From contig AP031352.1 in NCBI GenBank assembly GCA_037833965.1, positions 16,348,501 through 16,412,500 of the forward strand: a stretch of 64,000 nucleotides of DNA. Direction: 5' to 3'. Position numbers and translations under genes: made by a program. The notes under the pieces were generated by a model. It saw only the letters and a list, made by a program, of their open reading frames with translations. It was not told where the DNA came from and made no database searches. Every line of letters starts with the position of its first letter. Position 1 is the stretch's first letter. Below, in pieces: positions 46,901-57,257 of this stretch. This DNA comes from Marchantia polymorpha subsp. ruderalis (Eukaryota > Streptophyta > Marchantiopsida > Marchantiales > Marchantiaceae).

Positions 46901-48473
46901 AGCTTGAGTGGAACCATCCGCAGCTTAATCGACTTCGACATCGCGTTCTTGAAATCGGATTTCGCAAACTTCTCTCCGCTATGCCCAAGCCTCTTGCCCA
47001 CGGCACTGATTCCTCTGCAAACTCTAATCTCTCTCAATTCCGAATGTCGCGCACTCAATTCTCTCTCTCTGCCACCGGGTAAGTCTCTACGCGGTGGTGT
47101 CTAGAATGTCTCTAAGCTAGAAGGTGGACTCGCGCAGCTCGCACAAGGAATTGAAATCGCAAATTCAAGAATGGTGTGTCCGCTGTCCGCTCGTAAGGTG
47201 TCATGGTTGGCTCTCGGTCGTGAACATCGACTCATTTGATGGCTGCGCCGGCTTGGAGGTATAACCGCCCTCTCTCTCACGCGCGGCTTCACGCTCCGCC
47301 ATCGCGCTTTCACTCACAAGCTCGAAATGTCAATTTGAACTCCGCCAGCGTACTACGCTGCGGCCATGGTCGCGCAGCGCCGAAGGCGTATTTCTCGCCG
47401 ACGCGCTACTCTCATTCGTACTTCGACTCGGGCCGATCCCGCTCCGCCGAAGGCGTTCGTCCGCACGCTGCGTAGGCTCCAACTCCCTTCTACGTAGGCG
47501 GAATTCCCGGCGGACTTCCCGCCGGCGTCGAACTCCATCGCCTGTGCGTAGGCGCTCGCCTCTGCGTAAGCGCTGACCGTCCGCACAGAAGACGTCCGTT
47601 GGCGTAGGTCCCTCGCCGTAGGCGCAGCGCCGAAGGCGGCTGTGCCGAAGGCGTTGACCGCGGTCAACGGACTCCGTCCAGTCTGTCCATCTCTCTCGCC
47701 TCTCCGCCGGCTCTCTTGTCTCCGAATTCCCGACCCGCCGAGGGCGCACTCGTCCGTTCCGTCCGTACGGTCCGTACGGATTCGCTACTCCTTTGGGTCC
47801 TTACCTAACCTTGATGGGCTGGCGCCGCAGGCGTCGTACGAGCTCCACCCTCGAAGGCGGATTCCTAGGGCCGAAGGCGGATTTCCCGCCGAGGACGAAG
47901 TGCCTATGCGCAGGCGAAATCCGTCCGCCTGTGCGTAGGTGAAAGTCCTTCCGCCTATGCTTAGGCGGCATTCCTTCCGCGTAGGCAAAATTCTCGGCGG
48001 ACTTCCCGCCGACGTCAAACTCATTTTGCCTATGCGTAGGCGAACTTCCTTCCGCCTGTGCGTAGGCGAAAGTCTTCGTATCTTTCGACCGTCACAACTC
48101 CTTGATTCCTTATCCGTTCCGGGCGTTCTTGGGCTCGTTAGAACCAGCGCGTCAAGTTCTTTCCAACGAGATCCTAACCAAGTCAAGGCGTTTGTGAATT
48201 GCATAGATTCTGAGGGATTCTTCTAGCGCCGAAGGCGTACCGCCAAAGGCGGATTATGCGCCTTGCGCCGAACGAGAACTCCTTCAGAGTCGATCGTTCA
48301 GGGCGGGCGCCTGTTCCGGACATCGCGCCCAACTCAATGATTCTCTATGATTCTACGAGATCATCCATTTTCACTCTATTTAAATGTACCGATCATTATT
48401 TACACTACTGCTGCGGTACTGTTTTCCAAAAATGTTTTAAATTCCGCACAAACGCAAAAAGTGTGTTACCACA

Positions 48474-48796
48474 ACAATAAATAAAAAGGTATCAAGTGAT
48501 ACACTAACCTCATCACTGCAATGGCCTTACTTCGTGGGCATTGAATAGCAACATCGTCAACACTGCCAAGGGTATCGAATCGAGATGAGTGTCCTTCATA
48601 TACTCCTTTGTCCTCAACATCGTCTTCAGAAGGATGGACCAATTCATGTAGTTGAGGTGACCAGTGAGTTTTATCTCGAGAAGTAATGTGAAGGCACAAT
48701 TGTATTGAGCTTCTTCCATGGCGGCTGGAAGGACGCACTTTCTAGTGAAAATTGTTGAGCAACTGTTGGTAGATTAACAAGAAAATTTGTGATTAC
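48474..48796 (-). pseudogene. Ty1/copia-like gag fragment between two LTR blocks
   Basis: The minus-strand frame 48719-48513 reads CAFTLLLEIKLTGHLNYMNW followed by SILLKTMLRTKEYMKD. The 'KL.G..NY..W...' pattern is typical of the N-terminus of copia gag proteins. It ends at a stop shortly after, and no other copia part is present. It is the only non-gypsy sequence between the second composite and the truncated LTR, and may be an older host-site remnant. Confidence 0.5.
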
Positions 48797-50501
48797 TGTG
48801 GTACCCCACTTTTAGTAATTTTGAGGAAATTAACAGTTTTGGAAAACTGTACCACGGTAGCAATGTAAATAGCCTTCGGTGCATCAAAACAGAGTGAATT
48901 CGGAAGATCGCAGAGATTCTCGAGGGACCTCGTAGAATCTAGGAGTTAGGTGCAGCGGTAAGGAAGGGCACCCCCCTCCCTGCGAGCTCTGCAGTTAGGA
49001 TCCCTACGGCGCCAGGCGCAAAATCCGCCTTCGGCGCTGCGTCCGCGGCGGTAGGGAAATCCTTGATATTTAGGTCAACCCCCGGACGCCGTGACTTAGT
49101 TAGGATCTCGTTGGAAAGAGCTCGACGCGCTGATTCCAACGAGCCCAAGAACGCCAACAACGGATGAGGACTCCGGGAGTTATGAAGGCTATAAGATACT
49201 CAGCTCTTCGCCTGTGCAAAGGCGGAGAAGTTTTGTCCTATGCGCGGACGAAGGAAGTTTGCCTGCGCACAGGCGAAATAGGGTTTTGATGTAGGCGCGA
49301 AGTTCGCCTACGCACAGGCGTGCGCCTGTGCACAGCCGTTTCGGCGTCGGCGGGAAATCCGCCTTGGGCCCTAGAAATGTGCCTTGTGAGGTAGAAATTG
49401 TACGGCGCCTTCTGCGCCAGCGCAACGCCGCGGACGAGCAAGGAGCCGCCAGAATAGTAAAATCCGTACGGACCGTACGGACTGTACGGACGGGACGGAT
49501 GGATGCGCTCTTGGACGGACGGAGTTGCGGCGGCGAGAGCGCCGACGGAGAGACAAGGAACGGACAGTCTGGACGGGGTCGGTTGACCGCGGTCAACGCC
49601 TTCCGCGCCAGCGCATCGACGCGGACGGACTTCGCCTACGCACAGGTGAGCGCCTGTGCACAGGCGGGTGAAGTTCCGCGTCGGCGGAGAATCCGCCGAG
49701 GAGTACGACTGCGAGCAAAGCGGGAGTTGAACTTTTGTCCGACATGCGGACACACGCGCCGAGGCAGAGGAGAATTGGCTGAGGAGCGGTACGTACGAGT
49801 GTACCGCGCAAGGCGGAAAATCCGCCTTCGGCGCTGCGCACCCGTGTCCGCGGCGTAGTACGCTCGCGGAGTTCAAATTCGCCAATTCGAGCGTGAGACT
49901 TAAATCGGCGACGGCGGAGCGTGAAGCCGCGCGTGAGAGCGGAGACCGTTTTAGTGTAGAGCCGGCGCGGCCATCAATTGAGTCGTCCTTCGCGAGCAAT
50001 AGCCGACCATGACCTTCGACTAGGAGGCGGAGAGCCTCCCATTCTTGAATTTGCGATTCCATTCTCTAGTGCGAGCTGCGCGCGTCCATCTGCTGGCTGC
50101 TAAGCATTCTCGACATCGCCGCACAGAGGATTTCTTGGTGATTGAGGGAGAAGTGAGTGCGCGTGATTTGGAATTGAGGGCGATTAGAGTTTGCCGAGGA
50201 GGAAAAGGGCTCGAGCGGAGCGGAAGGAGAATGAGCGAGCGGGCGAACTCCAAGAACGCAATGACGAGACTGGGCCGATTGCGGATGCTGCCGCTCCGAC
50301 TACCACAGAACGGGCTGCGCGCTTTCGAGGAGCGCCTAATAGCAAGAAAGCTCGATTTCTTGCTATGGGGATGGAACTACATCTGTGTGGATATGGTGCG
50401 CGAGTGGCTAGAGCCACAGGGACCACCTTCGCGCGGATTGCGTCCGCATGTCGATCGGTGGACAGTCCAAGATTGGGCGCAAGCATTGGGGAGATGTGCC
50501 G
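48797..50501 (+). mobile_element. 5' part of a giant LTR (B subfamily), cut by the next element
   Basis: Starts TGTGGTACCCCAC at 48797 and follows the leader of the 39477 copy, including the stem-loop near 49095-49160, the CCGTACGG repeats near 49464-49492 and the ORF start. It stops at 50501 within codons for GRCA, where the TGTGGTAACACAC start of the pol-bearing element begins. The rest would lie beyond that element, outside the window. Confidence 0.8.
50009..50501 (+). pseudogene. 5' fragment of the LTR-borne ORF, early stop
   Basis: The equivalent ATG at 50009 is followed after four codons by TAG (50021-50023). The rest of the frame encodes the conserved region up to DRWTVQDWAQALGRCA, ending at the insertion point 50501. 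The sequence is close to the intact copies (ARKLDFLLWGWNYIC), so it is a fairly recent copy. Confidence 0.75.
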
Positions 50502-53095
50502 TGTGGTAACACACTTTTTGTTTTTTTTGCAGAATTTAAACAATTTTAGAAAACTAGTACCGAAGCAGTGTCTGTAGTTAGAAAAGGGTACGTTAAATAG
50601 AGTGGATTGAGGAGATCGTCACGAGGTCACGAAGAATCGCGAAGTCGGATGTACCAGCGCCAAATGTCTTCGGCGCCTTCGGCAAAAGCTCCTTTTCTGA
50701 GGTGTCTCTACTCACGCGCTCCCAGCGTTTAAGAGGAGCGCGTCACGCGCTTCCGGCGCAGACACCTCCGGAGGAGATTTTGCTAAAGACGTCAGAAGAA
50801 CAGCACGGACCTCTGAAGGCTTCCGACCATGAGTGCGCCTTCGGCGATGCGCCGCTAGCGCGGAAAGGGGAACCTTCATAACGATCGGAATACACGGTAG
50901 TTCCAGTTGGTTGAGGTTGCATTAGAAAGAGCTCGGGACGCTCGTTCTAACGAGCCCAAGAGCGTCGAAGATGGATCAGGGACGAAGAAGTTATGAGCAT
51001 CGGAAAACTCGTAGCCGGACATGCGCCGTTCGCGCTAGGGTTCACAGTCGGAAAGGACTCCCGTACGCCTTCGGCGATGCGCCTTCGGCGGAATCACGCG
51101 CTCATGGGAGGAAATCAACTCAGAGTCGGAAGCGCCTTTGGCGGCTGCGCAACGGAAGAAAAGCGCCGGCAGGACGTACGCCTCCGACGTGGCGTTGATA
51201 GGCGGATGCGCTGGCATGATTTGCGCCGGCGGGATATGCGCCGTCAGCAATGGACGAGGCAGAACGGACAAAACAAGCGGTACGAATACGCGCCGGCGTA
51301 ATTTGCGCCGACTGGATGTGCGCCTCCAGCAAGGCGCCGACGGATAAGGAACACGCCAGTGGCGACACGCCTCCGGTGATGAGCGGGTTAGGAAAAGACA
51401 ACATAGCCGACGTATACACTGCGGCGAACTCGAGTCCGGAAGACGGTGGCGGCGGGAGAATTCGACATTCACGCATGCGAATGCGTGCAGTGCGGAGACG
51501 TGAATTCGAGCATGCAAGGGCGAACCGTTAGGCCGTATAGCCGGCTGCGTAAATTGTAACCAGTAAGAACGTTGGACGATCTTGAATTCGGAGAAGAAAA
51601 GAATGACCTCCAGTCTCATTCTCTCATTCTTGATTTTGCGATTTCCAGCTTCCAAGATTACGCGCAAGGGCGGAGAGACCTGCAGAGAGAGGAGAGAGTG
51701 CGGAGGCGAGTTGCGCAAGGATCTTGCGCAACTCCGGTACTCGGGTACCGGAGAACCGCAGTCTTACGTGGAGACTGTCAAGCGCAGGACGAGGAGCAAG
51801 GTGGCCACTTGGGCCTCTAGGTGCCAAATATTGCAGGATAGGAACACTACCCTCCGACAACACCTGGCGGTCACACAGAAGCTATACCAAACCTTGCAAC
51901 AGCAGAGAGAGGATGCGGCGACGAAAAACTAGGCGGATGCCGAGCTAATGCGGGCAAAGATCGAGTCGGAATTGCAGGAAGAGCGGAGACAAAACCGCAT
52001 CTTAGCAGAAGAGCTTGCGCGCTAGAAGCGCGCCTTAGAAGAAAGTCAAAGTACACGCAAGGAGGATGAGGAGTTGTTGCGCAACTTGCAATCCGAGTGC
52101 GCGGATTTGAGGGCGCAGCGCGCAGATGCGGAAATGCAGCTAGCAGAGGTGGAAGGCAGCTGCCGGGCGCGAGAAGAGTTGGCGACGCGGGTGACTCATT
52201 GTCTAAAAGGATACGCCCATTGGGAGGTGGCAGCTCAAGAGAAGATCACACTCAGGGAGTTCGAGCTTTGGGCGGCGGCATTGACGGGGGGTGACAGTCG
52301 GAGTCGGCGGCGAGTAGCGAGGAAATTAGAATCCTTCTTGTCGGGTGCGCGCGACACTATGGCGCACTTGGAGTCGGAAGTGACTGCAGCCCCCCGGCGT
52401 CTGGGGTTGCGCAGCCGGTCGGAAGATTGGCAAGGTAGAGATAGAGAGCGAGGCAGTCCGGCGCGCAGGAGGCGCAACACCGGATCTGCAGAGTGTAGTA
52501 GTGTAGTTTGGTTTTGTGCAAGTGTTGCGAGTAGTAGATAGGATAGCGTAGTGTTAGTTAGGACATTTGAGGGTATAAAGTAGATCAAGGCGTTTTGCCT
52601 TGGGACTCTTCCAGTTTCGGAAGTGCAGATCAGGAACTCACTTTCTTGGCGTGTTTGTGCATTTTGGTCCTGGCACCACGTAGAGAAGCTGCAGCATAGC
52701 GAAGGTACCGTATGTTGTAGTTGAAGGCCTTCGGCTGAATGTTCAGAGCTAGCACCCGGTTAGAGACTTGAGTAGTGCGGATCTGCACCTGCGGGTGATT
52801 TCTGATGCTCAGAGCCGGCTGCGAGTTAGAGACTTGAACAGTTCCCCCTTACTCCTTCGAGTGACATATCCTGATTGTACTCCTACGGGAAGTTTCCCCT
52901 GAATGCCAAAGTGAAGTTTTATTACTTCGTGTAAACCTTGGTTTGCAATTCAGGTTGTGTGTGTGTGTTACTGGATTGTGTCTCAGTTAAGTTCTCAGTC
53001 GGGCCTGTACCCCCTGCGTTTGGTGTGAGTCGAGGGTGACGTCCACGGCGTATGAAGGGACTTCGTTCCGAAGTGGGAAGTCCAGTCCGGGTTCC
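50502..53095 (+). mobile_element. 5' LTR of the pol-bearing element, truncated and internally deleted
   Basis: The leader 50502-51560 matches both 61560-62351 and the reverse complement at about 17480-18438. The match with the latter continues past 51300, so the repeat unit is longer than the 0.8 kb shared by the two LTRs here. TATAAAG at 52574-52580 and the hairpin CAAGGC-GTTTT-GCCTTG at 52586-52602 follow the ORF. The LTR stops at 53095, in the region after its (GT)n tract and about half a kilobase short of its own TTATTACA end. Confidence 0.75.
51582..52541 (+). pseudogene. LTR-borne ORF, internally deleted, two TAG stops
   Basis: The frame begins with the SEKKRM leader part of the A-subfamily ORF. 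After GGELRKDLAQ it jumps straight to GEPQSYVETVKRRTRSK, losing the N-terminal domain and linker. The coiled coil is complete to the tail. TAG at 51930-51932 and 52023-52025 stand where the 3' LTR copy has CAG (63511 and 63605 regions). Both are single C-to-T changes at CAG, a CHG site. Confidence 0.75.
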
Positions 53096-54039
53096 TGTAA
53101 TAACCCACTAAAGGCTAAAACTGCAATATAGTGGTAGAAAGGTCGAACCCACAGGGACAGAGGAACACACAGGGTACAAAGTGTCACGTTTTAACAGACT
53201 ATTGAGGAGTTTGAATTCTCAGGCGACTGTCACTCCCAGAAATACTGCAAGTGTCCACTCGGAGCGCACTCGGAGGTCGCACAGTGCAGCGTAACACACA
53301 CACACACACACACCTGAAACTACAGAAACACAACCCAGAGATCCGTTAGGACCTCTACTTCAAGATTTCAGGGGGAAAGTCTCTCAAGAGCACACTCGGC
53401 AAAGCTGCGGGCAGTGACTTCCAACTCCGGCTTTTACAACACTTCCACTAGCTTGCTGCTAGTGTAGGAAACCCGGTTTGGACTGCTTACTTCGGATCGA
53501 AGTCACTCATACGCGGTGAACAACACTCTCAACTCACAAAACGCGCAGAGAACACAGGTTTGCACTGAAGGACTCACTGTGAAACATTCCAGTAACACAA
53601 CAACAGTCTATTGAAGAGTTTGAATTCTCAGGCACTTGTCATTCCCAGAAATACTACAGGGGTTACCCTCAAGGCACCTGCTGCAGCGTAACCTGAATTT
53701 ACAACCAAGGCTTACACGAAGTAGCAAAACTTCACTTTGGCATTCAGGGGAAAAATCCCAAGGAGTACAATCAGAAAGAAACACTCGAAGGGGTAGGGGC
53801 GAAACTGTTCAAGTATCTAACTAGTCACTGGCTCTGAGCATCGGCAGTCACCCGCAGGTGCAGATCCGAACTACTCAAGTCTCTAACCAATGTACTAGCT
53901 CTGAACATTCGGCCGCAGGCCTTCAGCTACAAAATGCGGAACGCTAAGTTGTAATTCCTCGTGCGTGGTGACAGAACTCAAGGACACAAACACGCAAAGG
54001 AAATGGGTTCCTGATCTGCACTTCTGATGGGAAAGAACC

Positions 54040-54068
54040 CCAGGCAAAACGCCTGGAACTATTTTATA
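54040..54068 (-). promoter_or_regulatory. LTR TATA box and hairpin (copy 53096-58502)
   Basis: On the minus strand, the TATA box complementary to 54062-54068 follows the ORF stop, then CCAGGC-GTTTT-GCCTGG (complement of 54040-54056). This is the same arrangement as at 43900-43928. Confidence 0.6.
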
Positions 54069-54104
54069 CCTTCTAAGTCCTACCTAGCACTACACTGCAC
54101 TACG

Positions 54105-57100
54105 CTACACGCCTGCACGGAACCACGCTACACTACACTCCGCGGAACCTGTACTACGTCTCCTGCGCGGCCGACTGCCGCGCACTAACTCCCTACCCTG
54201 CCAATCTTCCGCTCGACTGCGCAGTCCCAACCTCTGCAACGCCGCGGACACCTCCCCTTCGAGGGCGGACATGGTATCCTGTGCCTTCGACAGAAAGGCA
54301 TCGAGCTTCTTCGCTACCTTCCGCCGACTCCTACTGTCGCCTGACAACAACCCGGCTGCGCGCAATTCAAACTCACGCAGTGTGAGTTTCTCCTGCGCCT
54401 TCACTTCCCAGTGGGCGTAGCCCTTGAGACAGTGGGCGACTCGCCTCGCCGTCTCCACCTTCGTGCGATCCGCCTCCTTCCTGCGATCCTCTTCAATTAT
54501 CACTAATTGCGATTCGGCTTCAGCACGTTGCGCTCTCAATTCGCCACACTCTGACTGTAACCTGCGGATTAACTCTTCATCCGCCTGCCGTGCGAGCTGA
54601 CATTGTTCCAACAACCGCGTCTGTCGCACGAGCTCCTCTGACAAAATCCGATTCTGGGCCTGCTCAGAAATGAGTGCTTCCTTGACCTTCACCTGCTCCT
54701 TGGTGAGCTCGCCCAGTTTCTCATCCTTCATCTTCTCGGAGTGCTTGTAGAATTTCTGATTAAGCTTGTACTGACCCCACAAGCACGCATGCTTCTCCTT
54801 CAATTCCTTCAACTCCTGGTCCACTCTAGCTAATAGCTTGCTGGTGTGGACTTTAGTGCGAGTCCGCCTGCGCACTAACTCGATGTAAGATCCCGGCTGG
54901 AGTGGGTCGGCGTATTTATCGACCTTGCGATCCAAGTACCGCAGCAACGGAATCACCTGCTCAGAGAGCGCCGCCGCCGGCGCTCCAACAATTTCCTCCT
55001 CCTCCTCCTCGGTGTCTTCTGCTCCTGACATTTCTTCCGTGGAGCCCCCGTCGTCATCATCCGAGTGGAGAATTTCAGTCGCCATTGATTGCGTCGGCGA
55101 CTGCCCCGAGTGGGGCTGCACGTCGTCGACGTGTGCTGCCTGCGAAGGCACGGCTGCAGCCTCGCTGCTCGTCGCCAAAATGTCTAAGGCGGAAGGCGAA
55201 TGTATCCGAGCGGCATCCCCGTCGCTCGCTGGTTGATTGCCCACCGCATTCTCTCTGTCGCCGTCGTCCGTCGCTGAAGGCGATTGAGCGGAGGGTGGCT
55301 GCGCGGGGTTGGATTGCGCATCGCGCATCGAGATTTCATCCCGCGGACAGTCACTCCGCTCCTCCGTCTGTTGCTCCCTTGATCGGTCCGTGGGGGCTGT
55401 GCTCGGCCCGTGCGCAGGCGCATTTGCCGGCGCCTTGTCCGCCGCAGGCGTAGCGCCGCGGACATCTATCGCCGAAGGCGACATGGCCGGGGGCCGCACG
55501 CCCGATGTTCCTTGGCCTATAGGCCCTACCGCCGAAGGCGCATCTATCGGCGGACTTCCCGCCGATGGTGCGGCCTCCGCACGCTCTCTGCTCGTATCCC
55601 CTCGGCTCGAAGGCCCTGGCGCCGAAGGCGCAAATTGCGGCGCGTGGTGCGCCGGAGGGTCTGGCCCCGAGGGCCGGTGTCTCGTAGGCGGTTCTTCCGC
55701 CGGCTCCTTCCCCTTCCTACGTTGGAACGGGGGTGATTCTTGCCTGTGCACAGGCGGCACGTGCGGAGGTGTCCTGTGCACAGGCGACCTGTGCACAGGC
55801 GACCTGTGCACAGGTGAGCGCCTGTGCACAGGCGGACTGCTCCTTCCCACGCGTAAGCGTAGATCCACGTCCACTTGTGTTCGCCGGTCCGCAAAGGCTC
55901 GTCCGTCCGCGGAGGTTCGCCTGTGCGCAAACGGAACATCGGTCCGCATCGCACGTGGTAACTCCGGAGGCCCTTGGCCCGTAGGCGGCCTCTCTCCCGA
56001 CGAGGTTGCAGCGTGGCCCGTTGTTCCTTGGGTCGTCCGCGCTTCCTCTCGCCTTTCTGGCGACGCACTTCCTATCTCCGTCGCAATCGTCGCCGTGTCT
56101 GCACTGTCAGCTGGTAACACCAGTCTGCGTGCCTTCTGCTTCGGCCGGCTGTATGGCTCGCACAGCGGCCGCGGTCGAATGGGAGCAGAGGGTTCTTGAT
56201 GCTGCTCCTCTTCGGACTCTTCCCTCCATCGCCGCTTCCGCGGCACTCGCGCTGCAGGGGTGTGTCTCCCTTCGTCCCTCCGTCTTGATGGGGTAGAAGT
56301 CGGTGACTCCTCTGCATCAGTGTCGACCTCGTTCTCCCGCACATACTTCCCGGGATGGTCGATGGACAATGGCGGAAAATGTTCAAGCTCCGCCGCTGTC
56401 AAACAATTCCGCTGTCGAAAAAAATTGATGAGGAAAGGAGAAAGATGGTTTAGAGTTCCCCCCTTCTCCTCAAACGCGTGCTGTCGCATCACCCTGTGCA
56501 GGATGCTCGCCCAATGAATTGGAGTTCCCTCGATGACGCACTCCACAAAAGAGACTTGCCACAATGTGATGTAGCAGGCACGGTGCGGCTGCAGTAATTG
56601 CATCAGCGCCGCGGACAGAGTCCGGCGAAATCGATCCTTGTAATCACGGGTCCTGTACCCATTCTTGGTAGACCTCCCGGTCTTGAACAGCTCCACAAAT
56701 TGCGCCTCTTCTTGCTTGGTCACCTTGATGCTCTCACTGTCGAAAAGGAGATGCCCTGGCATGCCAGCACATCTTCCCAACGCCTGCGCCCAATCTTGGA
56801 CTGTCCACCGGTCAACATGCGGACGCAATCCGCGCGAGGGTGGTCCCTGTGGCTCTAGCCACTCGCGCACCATATTCGCGCAGATGTAATTCCATCCCCA
56901 TAGCAAGAAATCCAGCTTCCTTGCTATTAAGCGCTCCTCGAAAGCGCGCAGCCCGTTCTGCGGCAGGCGAAGTGGCACCATCCGCAATCTGCTCGGTCTC
57001 GTCATTGCGTTCCTGGGGTTCGCTAGCCCGCTCATTCTACTTCCGCACTGTCCGCGTTTCTTTCTCTCTCGGCAAACTCTAATCGCTCTCAATTCCAAAT

Positions 57101-57257
57101 CACGCGCACTCACTTCTCCCTCAATCAACAAGAAATCTCCTGTGTGACGACGTCGAGAATGGTCCGCAGCCAGCAGATGGATGCGCGCAGCGCGCACAAG
57201 AGATTGGAATCGCGAATTCAAGAATGGGACGTTCTCCGCCGCCCGGTCGAAGGTCAT
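54105..57257 (-). CDS. LTR-borne ORF, intact, 1050 aa (second copy)
   Basis: The ATG is at 57257-57255 and the stop at 54105-54107. It is colinear with the 1046-residue ORF at 40723-43863, with scattered substitutions and small indels in the linker, for example one extra PVHRS repeat and a missing Gln near the Arg-Glu-Gln run. The N-terminal domain (85-300), acidic patch and coiled coil are the same except for a few residues. That two copies in different places both keep a frame over 1000 codons means recent movement or selection on the protein. Function is unknown; the features resemble a structural protein with a coiled-coil oligomerisation region. Confidence 0.8.
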   Translation of the reverse strand: MTFDRAAENVPFLNSRFQSLVRAARIHLLAADHSRRRHTGDFLLIEGEVSARDLELRAIRVCRERKKRGQCGSRMSGLANPRNAMTRPSRLRMVPLRLPQNGLRAFEERLIARKLDFLLWGWNYICANMVREWLEPQGPPSRGLRPHVDRWTVQDWAQALGRCAGMPGHLLFDSESIKVTKQEEAQFVELFKTGRSTKNGYRTRDYKDRFRRTLSAALMQLLQPHRACYITLWQVSFVECVIEGTPIHWASILHRVMRQHAFEEKGGTLNHLSPFLINFFRQRNCLTAAELEHFPPLSIDHPGKYVRENEVDTDAEESPTSTPSRRRDEGRHTPAARVPRKRRWREESEEEQHQEPSAPIRPRPLCEPYSRPKQKARRLVLPADSADTATIATEIGSASPERREEARTTQGTTGHAATSSGERPPTGQGPPELPRAMRTDVPFAHRRTSADGRAFADRRTQVDVDLRLRVGRSSPPVHRRSPVHRSPVHRSPVHRTPPHVPPVHRQESPPFQRRKGKEPAEEPPTRHRPSGPDPPAHHAPQFAPSAPGPSSRGDTSRERAEAAPSAGSPPIDAPSAVGPIGQGTSGVRPPAMSPSAIDVRGATPAADKAPANAPAHGPSTAPTDRSREQQTEERSDCPRDEISMRDAQSNPAQPPSAQSPSATDDGDRENAVGNQPASDGDAARIHSPSALDILATSSEAAAVPSQAAHVDDVQPHSGQSPTQSMATEILHSDDDDGGSTEEMSGAEDTEEEEEEIVGAPAAALSEQVIPLLRYLDRKVDKYADPLQPGSYIELVRRRTRTKVHTSKLLARVDQELKELKEKHACLWGQYKLNQKFYKHSEKMKDEKLGELTKEQVKVKEALISEQAQNRILSEELVRQTRLLEQCQLARQADEELIRRLQSECGELRAQRAEAESQLVIIEEDRRKEADRTKVETARRVAHCLKGYAHWEVKAQEKLTLREFELRAAGLLSGDSRSRRKVAKKLDAFLSKAQDTMSALEGEVSAALQRLGLRSRAEDWQGRELVRGSRPRRRRSTGSAECSVAWFRAGV

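Larger units (their letters stand above)
35363..47058 (-). pseudogene. LTR-borne ORF of the host LTR, in pieces with two insertions and frameshifts
   Basis: Minus-strand pieces in order: N-terminal domain 47058-46402 (LRAFQDRLIARKLDFLLWGW, RPHVDRWTVHDWEQ, TRDYRDRFRRT, HWSRILHRVMRQHA); linker 46368-45697; mid part 45372-44883 with the acidic region and LLRYLDRK; coiled coil 39476-38976; C-terminal end 35592-35363. Frame changes between 46402 and 46368 and in the linker make it non-functional apart from the two insertions. The domain order matches the intact copies at 40723 and 54105, so this is the same gene in an older copy. Confidence 0.75.
33357..48473 (-). mobile_element. second composite retroelement: giant LTR plus 3'-LTR remnant, with two nested copies
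   Basis: The minus-strand start TGTGGTAACACAC is at 48473. A complete LTR end TTATTACA at 34330 is fused directly to the middle of another copy (34329 down to about 33357, where homology stops). No pol or primer-binding site lies between, the same arrangement as at 7277-18438. The outer left end is truncated, so no outer target duplication is expected and none was found (right flank ACAAT). Two plus-strand solo copies interrupt it at 35593-38975 and 39477-44882, each with its own 5-bp duplication. Confidence 0.7.
34330..48473 (-). mobile_element. giant LTR split by two nested solo LTRs
   Basis: The LTR is recovered by removing 35593-38975 and 39477-44882 with one copy of each duplication. 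The remaining pieces 34330-35592, 38976-39476 and 44883-48473 read continuously: the ORF joins ...KLLAR to VDQEVKDL across 44883/39476, and SGDSR to SRRRVAK across 38976/35592. It has the terminal TTATTACA, a (CA)n tract at about 34538-34568 and a mutated TATA position (TTTTTACC near 35322). Confidence 0.8.

Noticed and set aside
50502-51300. A conventional 0.8-kb LTR for the pol element (50502-51300 and 61560-62351)
   Set aside because: The shared segment does not end in CA, and the third copy (complement of about 17480-18438) continues past this point in step with the 50502 copy. The end of similarity is therefore a deletion in the 61560 copy, not an LTR edge.
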